In this document: one piece after another, positions 46,418 to 56,840 of the stretch
Position numbering within the stretch: position 1 is the first letter of the stretch
How the letters are laid out: each line of letters starts with the position of its first letter
NCBI GenBank assembly: GCA_002705795.1
Contig: PAHG01000018.1
Coordinates: 30,455-92,054, forward strand
Reading direction: 5' to 3'
Length of the DNA stretch: 61,600 nt
Source of the DNA: Gammaproteobacteria bacterium
Lineage (GTDB): Bacteria > Pseudomonadota > Gammaproteobacteria > Pseudomonadales > Litorivicinaceae
The notes under the pieces: generated by a model
What the model saw: the letters and a program-made list of their open reading frames with translations, nothing else
Told to the model about the DNA's origin: nothing
Database searches by the model: none
Made by a program: the position numbers and the translations under genes

Positions 46418-48841
46418 GTGACGAACCACATACGGTTTTTAACCAGCCTCGCACTCACATCAGCGCTATTGGGAGTAGCAACACTGATTGGCGGTTATCT
46501 TTACCTAAAACCAGGGCTTCCAGATGTAGAATCCTTGCGCACTGTAAAATTGCAAACACCCCTCCAGATCTTTACCTCGGACGGACAATTGATCGCACAG
46601 TTTGGCGAGAAGTACCGCGATCCAGTAATTATCAACGAGGTGCCACTTGATCTTGTGCGCGCCTTCCTCGCTGCAGAAGATGATAACTTTAGAGACCATG
46701 TCGGCATCGATCCTCTGGGGCTTGCGCGCGCTGCGTGGCAACTCGTTTCAAGCGGACAGATTCAGTCCGGGGGTTCAACCATCACTATGCAGGTGGCAAA
46801 GAACTATTTTCTAAGCCACGAGCGGACATTTGCGCGCAAATTTAGAGAGATTTTACTGGCGCTCGAAATCGAGAAAACACTCAGCAAGGATGAAATTCTT
46901 GAGCTGTACTTCAATGTGATTTTTCTCGGACATCGTGCCTATGGCGTCAATGCCGCATCACAGATTTACTACGGAAAGAACCTGGATGAGCTGACGTTGG
47001 CTCAGGCGGCAATGATTGCGGGACTTCCGAAAGCGCCTTCCAAGTACAACCCAATTGCAAATCCAGAGCGGGCGAAAGAGCGTCGTGACTGGATTCTAGG
47101 CCGTATGCTGAAATTGGGATTCATCGAAGAATACGATTTCGAACAAGCAATTGAACGACCTGTCACAGCCTCACTACATGGTGTTCAACTCGATCTCACC
47201 GCCCCCTACGTCGCTGAGGAAGCGCGCCGAATCGCGTTAGAAATTTTTGACGATCGAGCATACACCGATGGGTTACGAGTATTCACCACCATCAACGGCG
47301 AGCAGCAAAAATATGCGCAAAACGCGGTCGTCCAAGGATTGATGGAGTATGACCGCCGACATGGGTGGCGGGGCGTCGAAAAATCACTGGTTGGCACCGG
47401 ATTGTTCGATTGGAAACGACAACTTATGGATATAGAAAAAATAGGTTCACTCCACCCGGCCGTCGTTGTCGCCGTTACAGACAAAACCATTCGTGCAGTC
47501 ACCAAAGATGATGAATCTATCATCATTGAACAGAAAGGATTTAATTGGGCCAGAGAGTATCGCAGTGTCAATAGCATTGGTCCTCGCATCAAAGACGCTA
47601 GAAAATTAGTGGCGCCGGGCGATCTGATCCGTGTACTTCAAGATGATACCCGCTGGTGGCTGGCCCAAAAACCGGAAGTCGAATCTGGGTTTGTGGCACT
47701 CGACCCAAATACAGGGGCCATTCGTGCGATGATCGGCGGATTTAACTATTTCGAATCCAAGTTTAACCGGGCGACACAAGGTGGTCGTCTCGTAGGCTCT
47801 GGAATCAAGCCACTAGTCTACACAGCCGCTCTTGAGTCAGGCATGACCCCAGCAACGCAGATTAACGATGCTCCGGTTGTTTTTAATCAAACAGATGGCG
47901 CGACCGATTGGCGCCCACAAAATTCTGGTGGAACATTTCTAGGCCCAACCCGCCTTCGAACAGCATTATATAAATCACGAAACCTGGTATCAGTGCGACT
48001 TGTCCGCGAGCTCGGAGTCAGTCGAATTATTGATATCGCGGACCGTTTTGGCTTGGATACAACAAAATTACCGCGAGATCTCTCGATTTCGCTGGGTACA
48101 GCATCACTGACACCTCTTGAGATGGCAGAAACATACGCGATTTTTGCAAATGGTGGATTCCGGGTTGGAAACTACTTGATCGATCGTATCGAATCCGCAG
48201 ATGGTGCCACGCTGTTCCAAACTCGTCCGGTTACGGTTTGTAAAAATGTATGTGAAGGCCGTTCGGTCTCAGTTGATCTAGAATTTGATAATCAGTTGCG
48301 GGCTGCAAAGTCCAGCTTTTTAGAGCTCGAATACAGTGATCGCATCGCACCACGGGTAATTGATGAACGTATTCATTTTCTCATCCACGATATGTTGAAG
48401 GACGTGGTGAAAAGAGGAACTGCAAAAAAAGCAAAATCGCTCGGACGGCGCGATCTTGCCGGTAAAACTGGAACAACAAATGACCAAGTCGATGCTTGGT
48501 TTAATGGGTATCAAAAAAACCTAGTCGCTTCGGTTTGGGTTGGATTTGACCAACCAAAGACCCTAGGTCGTGCTGAATACGGTGGCCGGGCCGCGTTACC
48601 AATCTGGATTGAATTTATGAAATACGCATTAAAGGACGTTCCGCAGGATACACCATCACTACCGACAGGTATTGTTGCGACACGTATCGATCCCGAAACT
48701 GGTGCGAAAGCACGCGCATCTCAGGAAAATGCATTGCGCGAATTTTTCCTCTTAGAAAATCCACCGAAGGAGCCTGCGCCAGAAGCGATGATTCCATCAA
48801 CAGACGGCCAAACAATACAAACACCTCAACAACTGTTCTAA
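46418..48841 (+). CDS. mrcA: Penicillin-binding protein 1A (bifunctional transglycosylase/transpeptidase)
   Basis: Makes peptidoglycan glycan chains and cross-links them. After a cytoplasmic start, a membrane helix (FLTSLALTSALLGVATLIGGYLYL) precedes the GT51 domain with the catalytic Glu in AAEDDNFRDHVGID and QSGGSTITMQVAKNYFL. The transpeptidase domain has SxxK as SGIK in GRLVGSGIKPLVY, SRN in YKSRNLVS, and KTGTTN in LAGKTGTTNDQ. 807 residues; GTG start with GGA upstream. Divergent from aroK, convergent with the nuclease gene (4-base overlap). Confidence 0.96.
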   Translation: MTNHIRFLTSLALTSALLGVATLIGGYLYLKPGLPDVESLRTVKLQTPLQIFTSDGQLIAQFGEKYRDPVIINEVPLDLVRAFLAAEDDNFRDHVGIDPLGLARAAWQLVSSGQIQSGGSTITMQVAKNYFLSHERTFARKFREILLALEIEKTLSKDEILELYFNVIFLGHRAYGVNAASQIYYGKNLDELTLAQAAMIAGLPKAPSKYNPIANPERAKERRDWILGRMLKLGFIEEYDFEQAIERPVTASLHGVQLDLTAPYVAEEARRIALEIFDDRAYTDGLRVFTTINGEQQKYAQNAVVQGLMEYDRRHGWRGVEKSLVGTGLFDWKRQLMDIEKIGSLHPAVVVAVTDKTIRAVTKDDESIIIEQKGFNWAREYRSVNSIGPRIKDARKLVAPGDLIRVLQDDTRWWLAQKPEVESGFVALDPNTGAIRAMIGGFNYFESKFNRATQGGRLVGSGIKPLVYTAALESGMTPATQINDAPVVFNQTDGATDWRPQNSGGTFLGPTRLRTALYKSRNLVSVRLVRELGVSRIIDIADRFGLDTTKLPRDLSISLGTASLTPLEMAETYAIFANGGFRVGNYLIDRIESADGATLFQTRPVTVCKNVCEGRSVSVDLEFDNQLRAAKSSFLELEYSDRIAPRVIDERIHFLIHDMLKDVVKRGTAKKAKSLGRRDLAGKTGTTNDQVDAWFNGYQKNLVASVWVGFDQPKTLGRAEYGGRAALPIWIEFMKYALKDVPQDTPSLPTGIVATRIDPETGAKARASQENALREFFLLENPPKEPAPEAMIPSTDGQTIQTPQQLF

Positions 48842-49587
48842 AACACTCGAACGCGATTACTGAAATCTTTAAGTTTCAATGTCCATGGCCAGTCCGCACG
48901 TAATGCCCTTGGAGAACGCGACACCCAGCCGCGAACTTCGTAGCGAGCACCCATGATCACGCTAGGATCAACCCCTGGTAATACGACACGTAGTTTGCCA
49001 TCCAGAATCATAGTGGTCTGATCAAGAATATCCGTCACCACTCCAATACGATGATGAAAGCCACCATTTGATAAGGTTCTTGCGCTCTCGGGTAAATGAC
49101 CTAAAGACCAAACACCAACACGCGACATCCGTGCGCTCCATTCAATTGATAACAGACAAGGAGCCAAGCGATTCTCTGGAGGAACAGAAACAGTGAGAGC
49201 AAGGCCATCGGCAACAAGCACCTCACTAAGATACGCCCCGTCCATCCATAGATTACCCAATAGACGACCATAGCGGTCTCTTTGTGCTGGCCACGGGGTG
49301 ACTTGGATTGACTCTGGAAGCACCTCTATCGCCCGCCGCTCAGCCCTGAAAGCGTAATCACGCTTCCAACCGGAATCTTTCAATTCGAATGCATTAAAAC
49401 TGGTCAAACGGACACTAGAACCATCATCAAGCTTAACAGTATCGCCATCAATGACTCGATCAATCTTGAGTAACGGAGAGAGGGTTTGAGGTGCAGGACA
49501 GGGCGCTGCGATGGCAGCCCCCGAAAGCACAAAAGCCGCTATGAAAGCGGCTTTTGAACATACTCTATTTTGAGATGGTTCGACCAC
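48838..49587 (-). CDS. Exported SNase-like (thermonuclease-fold) nuclease
   Basis: A staphylococcal-nuclease-fold protein with an extra C-terminal ~70 residue domain. The metal Asp is in VIDGDTVKL and one ligand position carries Asn (LTSFNAFE) in place of Asp; the catalytic Glu is retained there. Arg positions occur in SVRLTSF and [12 protein letters not shown] hydrophobic signal segment (about residues 11-28) precedes APCPAP. The GTG at 49587 overlaps rpmE by 23 bases and is the best start I see to include this signal; a GTG at the end of the hairpin is an alternative. No ribosome site is apparent. The same synteny (mrcA-nuclease-rpmE-priA) is found in Pseudomonas, as recalled. Confidence 0.72.
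   Translation of the reverse strand: MVEPSQNRVCSKAAFIAAFVLSGAAIAAPCPAPQTLSPLLKIDRVIDGDTVKLDDGSSVRLTSFNAFELKDSGWKRDYAFRAERRAIEVLPESIQVTPWPAQRDRYGRLLGNLWMDGAYLSEVLVADGLALTVSVPPENRLAPCLLSIEWSARMSRVGVWSLGHLPESARTLSNGGFHHRIGVVTDILDQTTMILDGKLRVVLPGVDPSVIMGARYEVRGWVSRSPRALRADWPWTLKLKDFSNRVRVF
49531..49555 (-). terminator. Hairpin terminator after rpmE, lying inside the nuclease gene
   Basis: A perfect 10-base stem, AAAAGCCGCT and AGCGGCTTTT, with a 5-base loop, begins 9 bases after the rpmE stop. On the minus strand the stem ends in TTTT, the start of a short T-run. Its first arm begins with AAAA, so it may work in both directions. It lies within the signal-peptide codons of the nuclease gene if the start at 49587 is right. 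Confidence 0.7.
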
Positions 49588-49780
49588 CGAAGCGCTTGTT
49601 AAAGCGATCGATACGTCCGCCAGTATCGACGACTTTCTGCTTACCGGTGTAGAACGGATGGCACTCTTGGCATACGTCGATTGAAAAATCTTCGCCTTTT
49701 GTTGAACGCGTCTCATAGGTTGCTCCGCATGAGCACGTGACCTTCACGTCCGAATATGCTGGATGAATATCCGCTCTCAT
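49565..49780 (-). CDS. rpmE: 50S ribosomal protein L31
   Basis: A 71-residue L31 of the zinc-binding form. The four cysteine ligands are in TCSCGATY (two cysteines) and [11 protein letters not shown] (two), at Cys16, Cys18, Cys37 and Cys40. This means the C+ type, with no need for the zinc-free paralogue for zinc economy to be assumed. AGAGGA lies before the ATG at 49780. It is divergent from priA. Confidence 0.97.
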   Translation of the reverse strand: MRADIHPAYSDVKVTCSCGATYETRSTKGEDFSIDVCQECHPFYTGKQKVVDTGGRIDRFNKRFGGRTISK

Positions 49781-49893
49781 TTTTCTATCCTCTATATAAT
49801 CGATGCCGCTGTCCCAACCACGTTAAGCGTCGGATACCGCATCTAAGTTTGGGCGGCGGAGTTTATCAAACACTAAGGTATTCACGGAAGCCT

Positions 49894-51855
49894 ATGTCAC
49901 GCTTTTTTATCAACGTTTTTGTTCCAGGGCCCTTCTTTGGGCCGCTTATCTACGCATCAGACGCTCTGATCAGCGCTGGCGTGCGCGTCAAAGTGCCTCT
50001 CGGATCACGCGAGATCGTCGGTATCTGCGCTGGAGAAGCCAATCAACCCGAGACGCTTGAAACCATTAAATCAATCATATCAGTCATTGATGATGAACCT
50101 ATCGTCAGTCCGCAACACTTGTCTCTGGTGGATTTCGCATCAGACTACTATTTGGCGCCGCCAGGTGATTTATTACTGTCAAGCCTTCCGACAACACTTC
50201 GTAAAGGCAAGCCAATCCCAAAGCCCACAACTGAAACCGGTCACAACAAACCACCGGCATATTCGCTCACAAGCGATCAACAACATGCGATCGAAGCGGT
50301 AGATCAGACAGCCAATCAATTCCAATGCTTTTTACTCCAAGGAGTAACTGGTAGCGGGAAAACGCAGGTTTTTTCTGCGCTGATACATCGAATGATCAAG
50401 CGAGGCCAGCAAGTCCTATTACTAGTACCCGAAATTGGGTTGGTCGGCCAAATGGTGAGTAGGATCCGAAATCAGCTCGATGGTGAGCTTTGTGTGTCTC
50501 ATTCAGGCATCGCCAATGGCGCAAGAACAAAAGCCTTTGTTGCTTCTGCTCGAGGCGTTGCCGATGTTCTAATCGGTACACGCTCAGCGTTATTCACGCC
50601 AATGCCAAATCTAGGCCTTATCTTGGTTGATGAAGAACACGATGGCGCCTACAAAAATCAAGAGGGATGTCGCTATTCAGCCAGAGATCTAGCCATCGTT
50701 CGCGCGAAACAGACGAATATCCCAATCGTACTCTCTTCAGCAACACCGTCACTTGAAACATGGCAACAGGCAGAACTCGGAAAATACCAGCGATTGTGCT
50801 TATTGGACCGACCAGGACAGCAGCCTCAACCGACCATTCGTTTGATCGATGTAAGGTATGACAAACCAAAAGATGGCCTGAGCGAAGCAGCCCAGCGAGC
50901 CGTTCGATATGCCATCGACCACGGCCAACAAGCACTCGTTTTTCTCAACCGACGAGGGTATTCCCCCATCCTCATGTGCACAGACTGCGGATGGATCCCA
51001 GGCTGTAAATATTGCGATGCAAAGCCAACGCTCCATCGTCAGCCCGACTCCTTGTGGTGTCATCACTGTGATCATCGGCAACGCCCAGTATCGATCTGTC
51101 CTGAATGCGCTGGGCACAATCTATTAGCTGTTGGACATGGAACCGAGCGCTTGGAAGAAACGTTGGCAAAAAGTTTTCCCGAGGTACCCATTATTCGCGT
51201 GGATCGCGACACCACTGCCAGACGACGTGCATTTGACCAGCTGATTCAACCAGTGATCGACGGCCAACCATGTATCCTGGTTGGCACACAAATGCTTGCT
51301 AAAGGACACGATTTCCAAAAGCTATCCACCGTTGTGATTACTGATGCAGATCAAGGGCTTTCAGGCGCTGATTTCAGGTCGGTCGAACATTTCGCGCAAC
51401 TCCTTACTCAAGTTGCTGGACGTGCGGGGCGCCATGGTGCAACCGGCCAAGTCCTGATTCAGACACATCGTCCTGACTCCGAATGGTTCGACAAGATACT
51501 GAGGCAGGATTACGACCATCTCGCAAAAGCGATGCTCCTTGAACGGCAACAATTCAATTGGCCACCAGAGTCACATATAGCACTTGTAACAGCCCGTGCC
51601 TCGTCGCCAACACCAGTGTTCGAAGCATTAGAGGAGATCGCTGATCAAATTCACGCATTGGATAGCCCAATTCGTGTGCTTGGACCAGCACCCGCTCCGA
51701 TGGAACGCCGTAATCGGCAATATCATGGCCAGCTTTTGATCCTCGGAAAACGTTCATTGATTCAATGGGTATTAAAAGAAACCGGTCCATGGGCGTATAA
51801 GAAGCGAGGAAAAGTCATGTTTCAGTTGGATGTTGATCCCTGGGATCTATGGTAA
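49894..51855 (+). CDS. priA: Primosomal protein N' (replication restart helicase PriA)
   Basis: 3'-to-5' helicase that reloads the replisome at stalled forks. I start at the ATG at 49894 (GGAAG upstream), giving 653 residues and the family N-terminus MSRFFINVFVPGPF. A frame from 49756 is too long. The helicase core has Walker A GVTGSGKTQVF, DEEH in LVDEEHDGAYK and SATPSLET. The zinc cysteines are CTDCG, CKYCD, CHHCD and CPEC. Helicase motif V/VI is GTQMLAKGHDFQ and QVAGRAGRHG. Confidence 0.95.
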   Translation: MSRFFINVFVPGPFFGPLIYASDALISAGVRVKVPLGSREIVGICAGEANQPETLETIKSIISVIDDEPIVSPQHLSLVDFASDYYLAPPGDLLLSSLPTTLRKGKPIPKPTTETGHNKPPAYSLTSDQQHAIEAVDQTANQFQCFLLQGVTGSGKTQVFSALIHRMIKRGQQVLLLVPEIGLVGQMVSRIRNQLDGELCVSHSGIANGARTKAFVASARGVADVLIGTRSALFTPMPNLGLILVDEEHDGAYKNQEGCRYSARDLAIVRAKQTNIPIVLSSATPSLETWQQAELGKYQRLCLLDRPGQQPQPTIRLIDVRYDKPKDGLSEAAQRAVRYAIDHGQQALVFLNRRGYSPILMCTDCGWIPGCKYCDAKPTLHRQPDSLWCHHCDHRQRPVSICPECAGHNLLAVGHGTERLEETLAKSFPEVPIIRVDRDTTARRRAFDQLIQPVIDGQPCILVGTQMLAKGHDFQKLSTVVITDADQGLSGADFRSVEHFAQLLTQVAGRAGRHGATGQVLIQTHRPDSEWFDKILRQDYDHLAKAMLLERQQFNWPPESHIALVTARASSPTPVFEALEEIADQIHALDSPIRVLGPAPAPMERRNRQYHGQLLILGKRSLIQWVLKETGPWAYKKRGKVMFQLDVDPWDLW

Positions 51856-51888
51856 TGCTACACTCGCGCGCTTAATCGGGGGGACAAT

Positions 51889-53631
51889 ATGAAGGACGCC
51901 ATTGCTGGGCTATTTGAACAAGCGCTCGATCAACTCATAACCCAAGGCATCATTGATGCTGCAGATCGTAAGCCCGTACAAATTGAAAATACTCGTGATC
52001 CTGCACATGGAGATCTTGCAACTAATGTGGCCATGATGCATGCAAAAGCCGCCAATCTGGCGCCCCGCGCACTCGCAGACTTACTCCTTGAACATCTCCC
52101 TCGGTCAGACAGTGTCCATGCAACAGAGATTGCAGGACCAGGGTTCATCAATGTTCGTTTGGTAAAAGGTGCAGCGTTTGAGCCAGTCATCCGCTGCCTG
52201 ATAGAACATAACCAATTTGGATTTCACCAAGCAACCGACGAGCGCGTACAAGTTGAATTTGTCTCAGCCAACCCAACCGGACCATTGCATGTGGGGCACG
52301 GCCGTGGTGCTGCCTATGGAGCAACACTGGTGAACTTGCTAAAGGCTCGCGGGCATCAGGTTGGGGCTGAATATTATGTCAATGATGCAGGTCGCCAAAT
52401 GAATATTTTGGCCGTCAGCGTATTCATTCGGTATCTCGAACAAACTGGTGAATCAATCGTCTTTCCATCAGCAGGTTACCAAGGCGATTACATTTCTAGT
52501 CTCGGTGCGACCTTGTTTCAAAACGCTGGAAACTCGCTCCAAGTATCTTTCGACACGCTAATCGATGGGGTACCCACTGACTCTGAGGAGAATAAAGACG
52601 CACACATCGACAGATTAGTTCGGAATGCCAAAGGATCACTTGGCGACAATTGGCTCAAACCTTTTAATCTTGCGCTCACAGCAATTCTCGACGATATCAA
52701 AGATGATTTATCCGAATTCGGTGCAGACTTTGATGAGTGGTTTAGTGAGAAATCTCTCGTTACATCTGGCGAGATTGATCGGGCCATCGCAACACTTGAA
52801 GAGCGCGGTCATCTCTACAAGCGAGGCGGTGCAATTTGGTTCAGATCAACAGACTTTGGCGACGACAAGGATCGCGTTGTTCGAAGAGACAATGGTGAAA
52901 CCACCTATTTTGCAAGTGACATCGCCTACATTGCCAACAAGTTTTCACGTGGATTTGATCGAATTATATATGTATGGGGCGCCGACCATCATGGCTATAT
53001 CGCCCGAATTAAAGCGGCAACTCATGCGCTCGGTTTTGATCCAGCGCGCCTGACCATTCGGCTGGTTCAATTTGCGATCCTCTATAAAGATGGTGAGCGT
53101 CTGCAAATGTCAACACGCTCAGGTTCATTCGTGACTTTGAGAGAGTTACGGGACTATGTTGGTCGCGATGCATGCCGTTATTTTTACGTCATGCGCAAGG
53201 CAGATCAACACTTGGAATTTGATCTGTCACTGGCAACGAGCCAGTCAAAAGACAATCCGGTGTACTACATTCAATATGCACATGCGCGGATTTGCCGTTT
53301 ATTTGAGAGCTTGGAGGGACAACCGTTTGACGAAAAGCGCGGTCTCGATCAGCTCACGTCATTGGTCACCCAAGAAGAATTGGACTTGGCAACAGCAATC
53401 GGGCGATTCCCAGAAATTGTGGATAAAGCAGCTGATTCTCTGGAGGCGCACTTGATCGGCTATTACTTGCAAGATCTCGCGGCTGACTTCCACCGTTGGT
53501 ATAACGGGACACGGCTGCTGGTGGATGATATGGACATTCGTGATGCACGTCTCGCGCTAGCCAAGGCAGTTCAAATAGTCGTTCGCAATGGCCTAGATCT
53601 AATTGGTGTTAGTGCTCCACGGTCCATGTGA
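51889..53631 (+). CDS. argS: Arginyl-tRNA synthetase
   Basis: Class I synthetase for arginine. The N-terminal additional domain is followed by the HIGH-like motif in SANPTGPLHVGHGRGAAYG and by the KMSKS-equivalent LQMSTRSGSFV. The anticodon-binding helical domain lies at the end (LLVDDMDIRDARLALAKAVQIVVRNGL). At 580 residues it is normal. A GGGGGGAC purine-rich stretch precedes the ATG at 51889. Its TGA overlaps the next ATG by one base. Confidence 0.96.
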   Translation: MKDAIAGLFEQALDQLITQGIIDAADRKPVQIENTRDPAHGDLATNVAMMHAKAANLAPRALADLLLEHLPRSDSVHATEIAGPGFINVRLVKGAAFEPVIRCLIEHNQFGFHQATDERVQVEFVSANPTGPLHVGHGRGAAYGATLVNLLKARGHQVGAEYYVNDAGRQMNILAVSVFIRYLEQTGESIVFPSAGYQGDYISSLGATLFQNAGNSLQVSFDTLIDGVPTDSEENKDAHIDRLVRNAKGSLGDNWLKPFNLALTAILDDIKDDLSEFGADFDEWFSEKSLVTSGEIDRAIATLEERGHLYKRGGAIWFRSTDFGDDKDRVVRRDNGETTYFASDIAYIANKFSRGFDRIIYVWGADHHGYIARIKAATHALGFDPARLTIRLVQFAILYKDGERLQMSTRSGSFVTLRELRDYVGRDACRYFYVMRKADQHLEFDLSLATSQSKDNPVYYIQYAHARICRLFESLEGQPFDEKRGLDQLTSLVTQEELDLATAIGRFPEIVDKAADSLEAHLIGYYLQDLAADFHRWYNGTRLLVDDMDIRDARLALAKAVQIVVRNGLDLIGVSAPRSM

Positions 53632-54224
53632 TGCGAGATTATTCAACACAAGCAGCGAGGCACCGACGCCCAAAGAAAAAAAGTCCTAGTGCTGCCACCG
53701 GGATTACCTTGAGTATCGCCTTACTCGGCGCTGTTGCGACCGGTCTAATTTGGCTCAATCAAAGTACATCAGTGACGGATTCTGCTGAACCAAAGCGACC
53801 AGAACCACGAATCGGAGAGCCGCAATCGTCCGCATCTGAGATATCAACAAACTCGAAAAAATCAATCATAGTTCGCGACAAGATACCTGAGGCGTCTGAG
53901 AACTTTTACACGTTTTATGAGTTGTTGATTACAGGGGAAGTCCCCATTGACACTGAAATAGGCCAATCTCGTGATGAGGCCATTGCCGAAACGCTCAAAA
54001 GCACCATTATTCAGGTTGCTTCATTCAAGACGGCTGAAGCCGCTGATGACACGCGCGTCGCTCTATTATTTCTAGATTTAAAAGCGCGGGTGATTCCGCC
54101 AAGTGAATCAAATGGTGGGTGGTATCGAATCGTACTTGGTCCATTTAAAACGGTCCGCGATATGCGGGCTACGGCCGACATCCTTATAAAAAATGGCTAC
54201 AGTGCACTTGTTCGAAAGGAGTAA
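53631..54224 (+). CDS. SPOR-domain membrane protein (FtsN-like)
   Basis: A 197-residue protein with a short basic cytoplasmic stretch (RHRRPKKK), a membrane helix ([19 protein letters not shown]), a linker rich in Pro, Glu and Ser, and a C-terminal SPOR domain (about residues 120-197; [23 protein letters not shown] and [15 protein letters not shown]). SPOR domains bind denuded septal glycans, so the protein is likely a division-site factor like FtsN. A GTG three bases earlier (53628) is an alternative start. It lies between argS and hslV, as in Pseudomonas (recalled). Confidence 0.88.
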   Translation: MRDYSTQAARHRRPKKKSPSAATGITLSIALLGAVATGLIWLNQSTSVTDSAEPKRPEPRIGEPQSSASEISTNSKKSIIVRDKIPEASENFYTFYELLITGEVPIDTEIGQSRDEAIAETLKSTIIQVASFKTAEAADDTRVALLFLDLKARVIPPSESNGGWYRIVLGPFKTVRDMRATADILIKNGYSALVRKE

Positions 54225-54226
54225 AA

Positions 54227-54775
54227 ATGGAGCAATTCCACGGTACAACGATCGTCTCGGTCCGTCGAGGTGACCAAGTCTGTATTGGCGGCGATGGCCA
54301 GGTGACACTGGGCAACACCGTCATGAAAGGAAACGCCCGGAAAGTCAGACGCCTCTACCAAAATAAGGTATTGGCCGGATTCGCGGGCGGAACAGCTGAC
54401 GCCTTCACCTTGTTTGAGCGATTTGATGGGAAACTTGAAAAACATCAAGGTAATCTCACCCGAGCCGCAGTTGAGCTCGCAAAAGACTGGCGGCAAGATC
54501 GAATGCTGCGACGACTCGAGGCCATCCTCGCGGTCGCTGATACAGAAACTTCGCTAATCATCACTGGAAATGGTGATGTTATGGAGCCTGAAAATGGCAT
54601 TATCGCGGTTGGCTCCGGCGGCCCATTCGCTCAAGCCGCTGCGCTCGCTTTACTACGCAACACTAAACTTTCTGCACGAACGATCGTCGAAGAAGCGCTC
54701 AAAGCTGCAGGTGACATCTGCATTTATACCAATACCAATTTCACTATTGATGAGCTGACCACGAATCATGACTGA
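54227..54775 (+). CDS. hslV: ATP-dependent protease subunit HslV
   Basis: Proteolytic subunit of HslUV, related to the proteasome beta subunit. The N-terminal MEQFHG precedes TTIVSVRR, so the active threonine is exposed after removal of the leading six residues. [22 protein letters not shown] and [21 protein letters not shown] are the family segments. The gene ends overlapping hslU by 8 bases. The start ATG follows GGAG by 5-6 bases. Confidence 0.96.
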   Translation: MEQFHGTTIVSVRRGDQVCIGGDGQVTLGNTVMKGNARKVRRLYQNKVLAGFAGGTADAFTLFERFDGKLEKHQGNLTRAAVELAKDWRQDRMLRRLEAILAVADTETSLIITGNGDVMEPENGIIAVGSGGPFAQAAALALLRNTKLSARTIVEEALKAAGDICIYTNTNFTIDELTTNHD

Positions 54776-56090
54776 TCTCTCTCCTAAGGATATTGTTGCT
54801 CAACTTGATCGACACATTATTGGACAAGCAGATGCGAAACGCTCGGTTGCGATTGCATTGAGAAATCGCTGGCGTCGAATGCAACTCACGGAAGAGCTAG
54901 CCAAAGAAGTGACGCCGAAAAATATTCTCATGATTGGTCCAACCGGTGTCGGTAAAACTGAAATCGCACGCCGACTCGCACACTTGGCGGAAGCCCCTTT
55001 CATCAAAATTGAGGCAACAAAATTCACCGAAGTCGGGTATGTGGGTCGTGATGTCGAGTCCATCATCCGAGACCTGGTTGGTATTGCAATCAAGGATGAA
55101 CGCGAACGTCGTATGGCATCGGTCCGCCATCAAGCTGAAGATCGGGCAGAAGAACGCATTCTAGATATTTTGCTTCCACCACCACGCAATGATCAGCCAA
55201 TACAATCGGATACCAGTGGTGCACGGCAAGTATTTCGCAAAAAACTTCGTGAAGGCGAACTCGACGACAAAGAAATAGAAATTGATTTAAAAGCAACAGC
55301 CGTCGGAGTCGATATCATGACGCCTCCCGGAATGGAAGAAATGGCGAGCCAGCTCCAAGATATGTTCTCTAAATTTGGGCAGGACAAAAAAAAGAAACGC
55401 AAATTGCCGATTAGCGACGCATATAAGATTCTGGTCGATGAAGAGGCTGCCCGTTTGATCTCAGACGATGACGTCAAACTGACAGCAATAAGTCATGTCG
55501 AAAGTCGTGGCATCGTTTTTTTGGATGAAATCGATAAGGTCTGTCGCCGTGAGAACTTTCAAGGCGCAGATGTGAGCCGAGAGGGAGTTCAGCGTGATCT
55601 GCTCCCTTTAATCGAGGGAACCACGGTACAAACCAAATTTGGTTCTGTCAAAACGGATCACATTCTATTCATTGCCTCCGGCGCATTTCATCTGTCTAAA
55701 CCTTCAGATCTGGTTCCAGAATTGCAAGGTCGTCTGCCGATACGGGTTGAACTTAATGCCCTCAAACCTTCCGATTTTGCTCGAATTCTCACTGAGCCCG
55801 ATCATTCACTGGTAACCCAGTACGAAGCGCTTTTAAAGACTGATGGCATCACGATTGAATTTGTCGAAAGCGGCATAGAGGCGCTCGCTGAGATTGCTAC
55901 CCTTGTCAATGAAAAAACCGAGAATATTGGTGCGCGCCGGCTGCATACGCTCGTTGAAAGAGTATTGGAAGACTTACTTTTTCAAACTGGCCAAACAGGT
56001 GCCGAAACAGTCACAATTGATCGAACATATGTCGAATCTCGTTTGTCTGAAGTCAGCCAAGACCAAGATTTGTCGCAATACATCCTCTGA
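54768..56090 (+). CDS. hslU: ATP-dependent protease ATPase subunit HslU
   Basis: Unfoldase of HslUV. It begins with [34 protein letters not shown]. The Walker A is [15 protein letters not shown] and the following loop [12 protein letters not shown] forms the pore. The I-domain insertion is rich in charged residues, Walker B is [14 protein letters not shown] and the sensor-2 region is [16 protein letters not shown]. The protein ends DLSQYIL, the conserved tail that activates HslV. Its 440 residues match the family. It overlaps hslV by 8 bases. Confidence 0.97.
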   Translation: MTDLSPKDIVAQLDRHIIGQADAKRSVAIALRNRWRRMQLTEELAKEVTPKNILMIGPTGVGKTEIARRLAHLAEAPFIKIEATKFTEVGYVGRDVESIIRDLVGIAIKDERERRMASVRHQAEDRAEERILDILLPPPRNDQPIQSDTSGARQVFRKKLREGELDDKEIEIDLKATAVGVDIMTPPGMEEMASQLQDMFSKFGQDKKKKRKLPISDAYKILVDEEAARLISDDDVKLTAISHVESRGIVFLDEIDKVCRRENFQGADVSREGVQRDLLPLIEGTTVQTKFGSVKTDHILFIASGAFHLSKPSDLVPELQGRLPIRVELNALKPSDFARILTEPDHSLVTQYEALLKTDGITIEFVESGIEALAEIATLVNEKTENIGARRLHTLVERVLEDLLFQTGQTGAETVTIDRTYVESRLSEVSQDQDLSQYIL

Positions 56091-56096
56091 GGTCAA

Positions 56097-56840
56097 ATGA
56101 AAGAGACAACGCATTTCGGATTCCAAGAAGTCCCCGTCGAGGAAAAGACCTATCGTGTAAGGGAAGTCTTCAATAGCGTTGCTCGACGCTATGATCTGAT
56201 GAACGATCTGATGTCAGCGGGTCTCCATCGATTGTGGAAACGCGTTGCGATTGAAACCATCGCTGTTCGTCCAGGAATGCAAATCCTCGATTTGGCATCG
56301 GGCACCGGTGATCTTGCTCGCGCGATGTCCCATCGGGCAGGTCCAGACGGTCACGTGGTTCTGGCTGATATCAATGACCAAATGCTCCGAGTTGGCCGTG
56401 ATCGCTGTATCGACAATGGTGAATTAAAGGGGCTAAGCTGGTGTCAATGCGACGCCGAGATGCTCCCGTACCCGTCAGAATCGTTTAATAGGGTAACGAT
56501 TGGTTTCGGTCTGCGGAATGTGACAGATAAAGAAACTGCACTAAAAGAAATGTACCGGGTACTTAAGCCGGGAGGTAAAGCACTCGTGCTTGAGTTTTCA
56601 AAACCAGTTTCAGCAGCCTTATCACAGATCTACGACGTGTATAGTTTTTCAGTATTGCCAGTAATGGGTCAGTTGGTTGCCCAAGACAAAGAGTCATATC
56701 AATACCTCGCCGAGTCGATTCGCAAACATCCCGACCAAGAGGCGCTGGCTACCATGATGCGATCCACCGGTTTTGAATCCGTGACCTATCAAAATTTGAC
56801 TGGCGGGGTTGTAGCGATCCATATAGGGGCTAAATCGTGA
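56097..56840 (+). CDS. ubiE: Ubiquinone/menaquinone C-methyltransferase
   Basis: SAM-dependent C-methylation of the quinone ring. The N-terminus [33 protein letters not shown] is diagnostic. The SAM-binding motif is [16 protein letters not shown], followed by ADINDQML, and [28 protein letters not shown] is the substrate side. 247 residues. It follows hslU by 6 bases and overlaps ubiJ by 4. Confidence 0.96.
   Translation: MKETTHFGFQEVPVEEKTYRVREVFNSVARRYDLMNDLMSAGLHRLWKRVAIETIAVRPGMQILDLASGTGDLARAMSHRAGPDGHVVLADINDQMLRVGRDRCIDNGELKGLSWCQCDAEMLPYPSESFNRVTIGFGLRNVTDKETALKEMYRVLKPGGKALVLEFSKPVSAALSQIYDVYSFSVLPVMGQLVAQDKESYQYLAESIRKHPDQEALATMMRSTGFESVTYQNLTGGVVAIHIGAKS

Noticed and set aside
46192-46650. 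A 152-residue plus-strand frame upstream of and over mrcA
   Set aside because: Out of phase with the clear PBP1A sequence; low-complexity translation, no domain.
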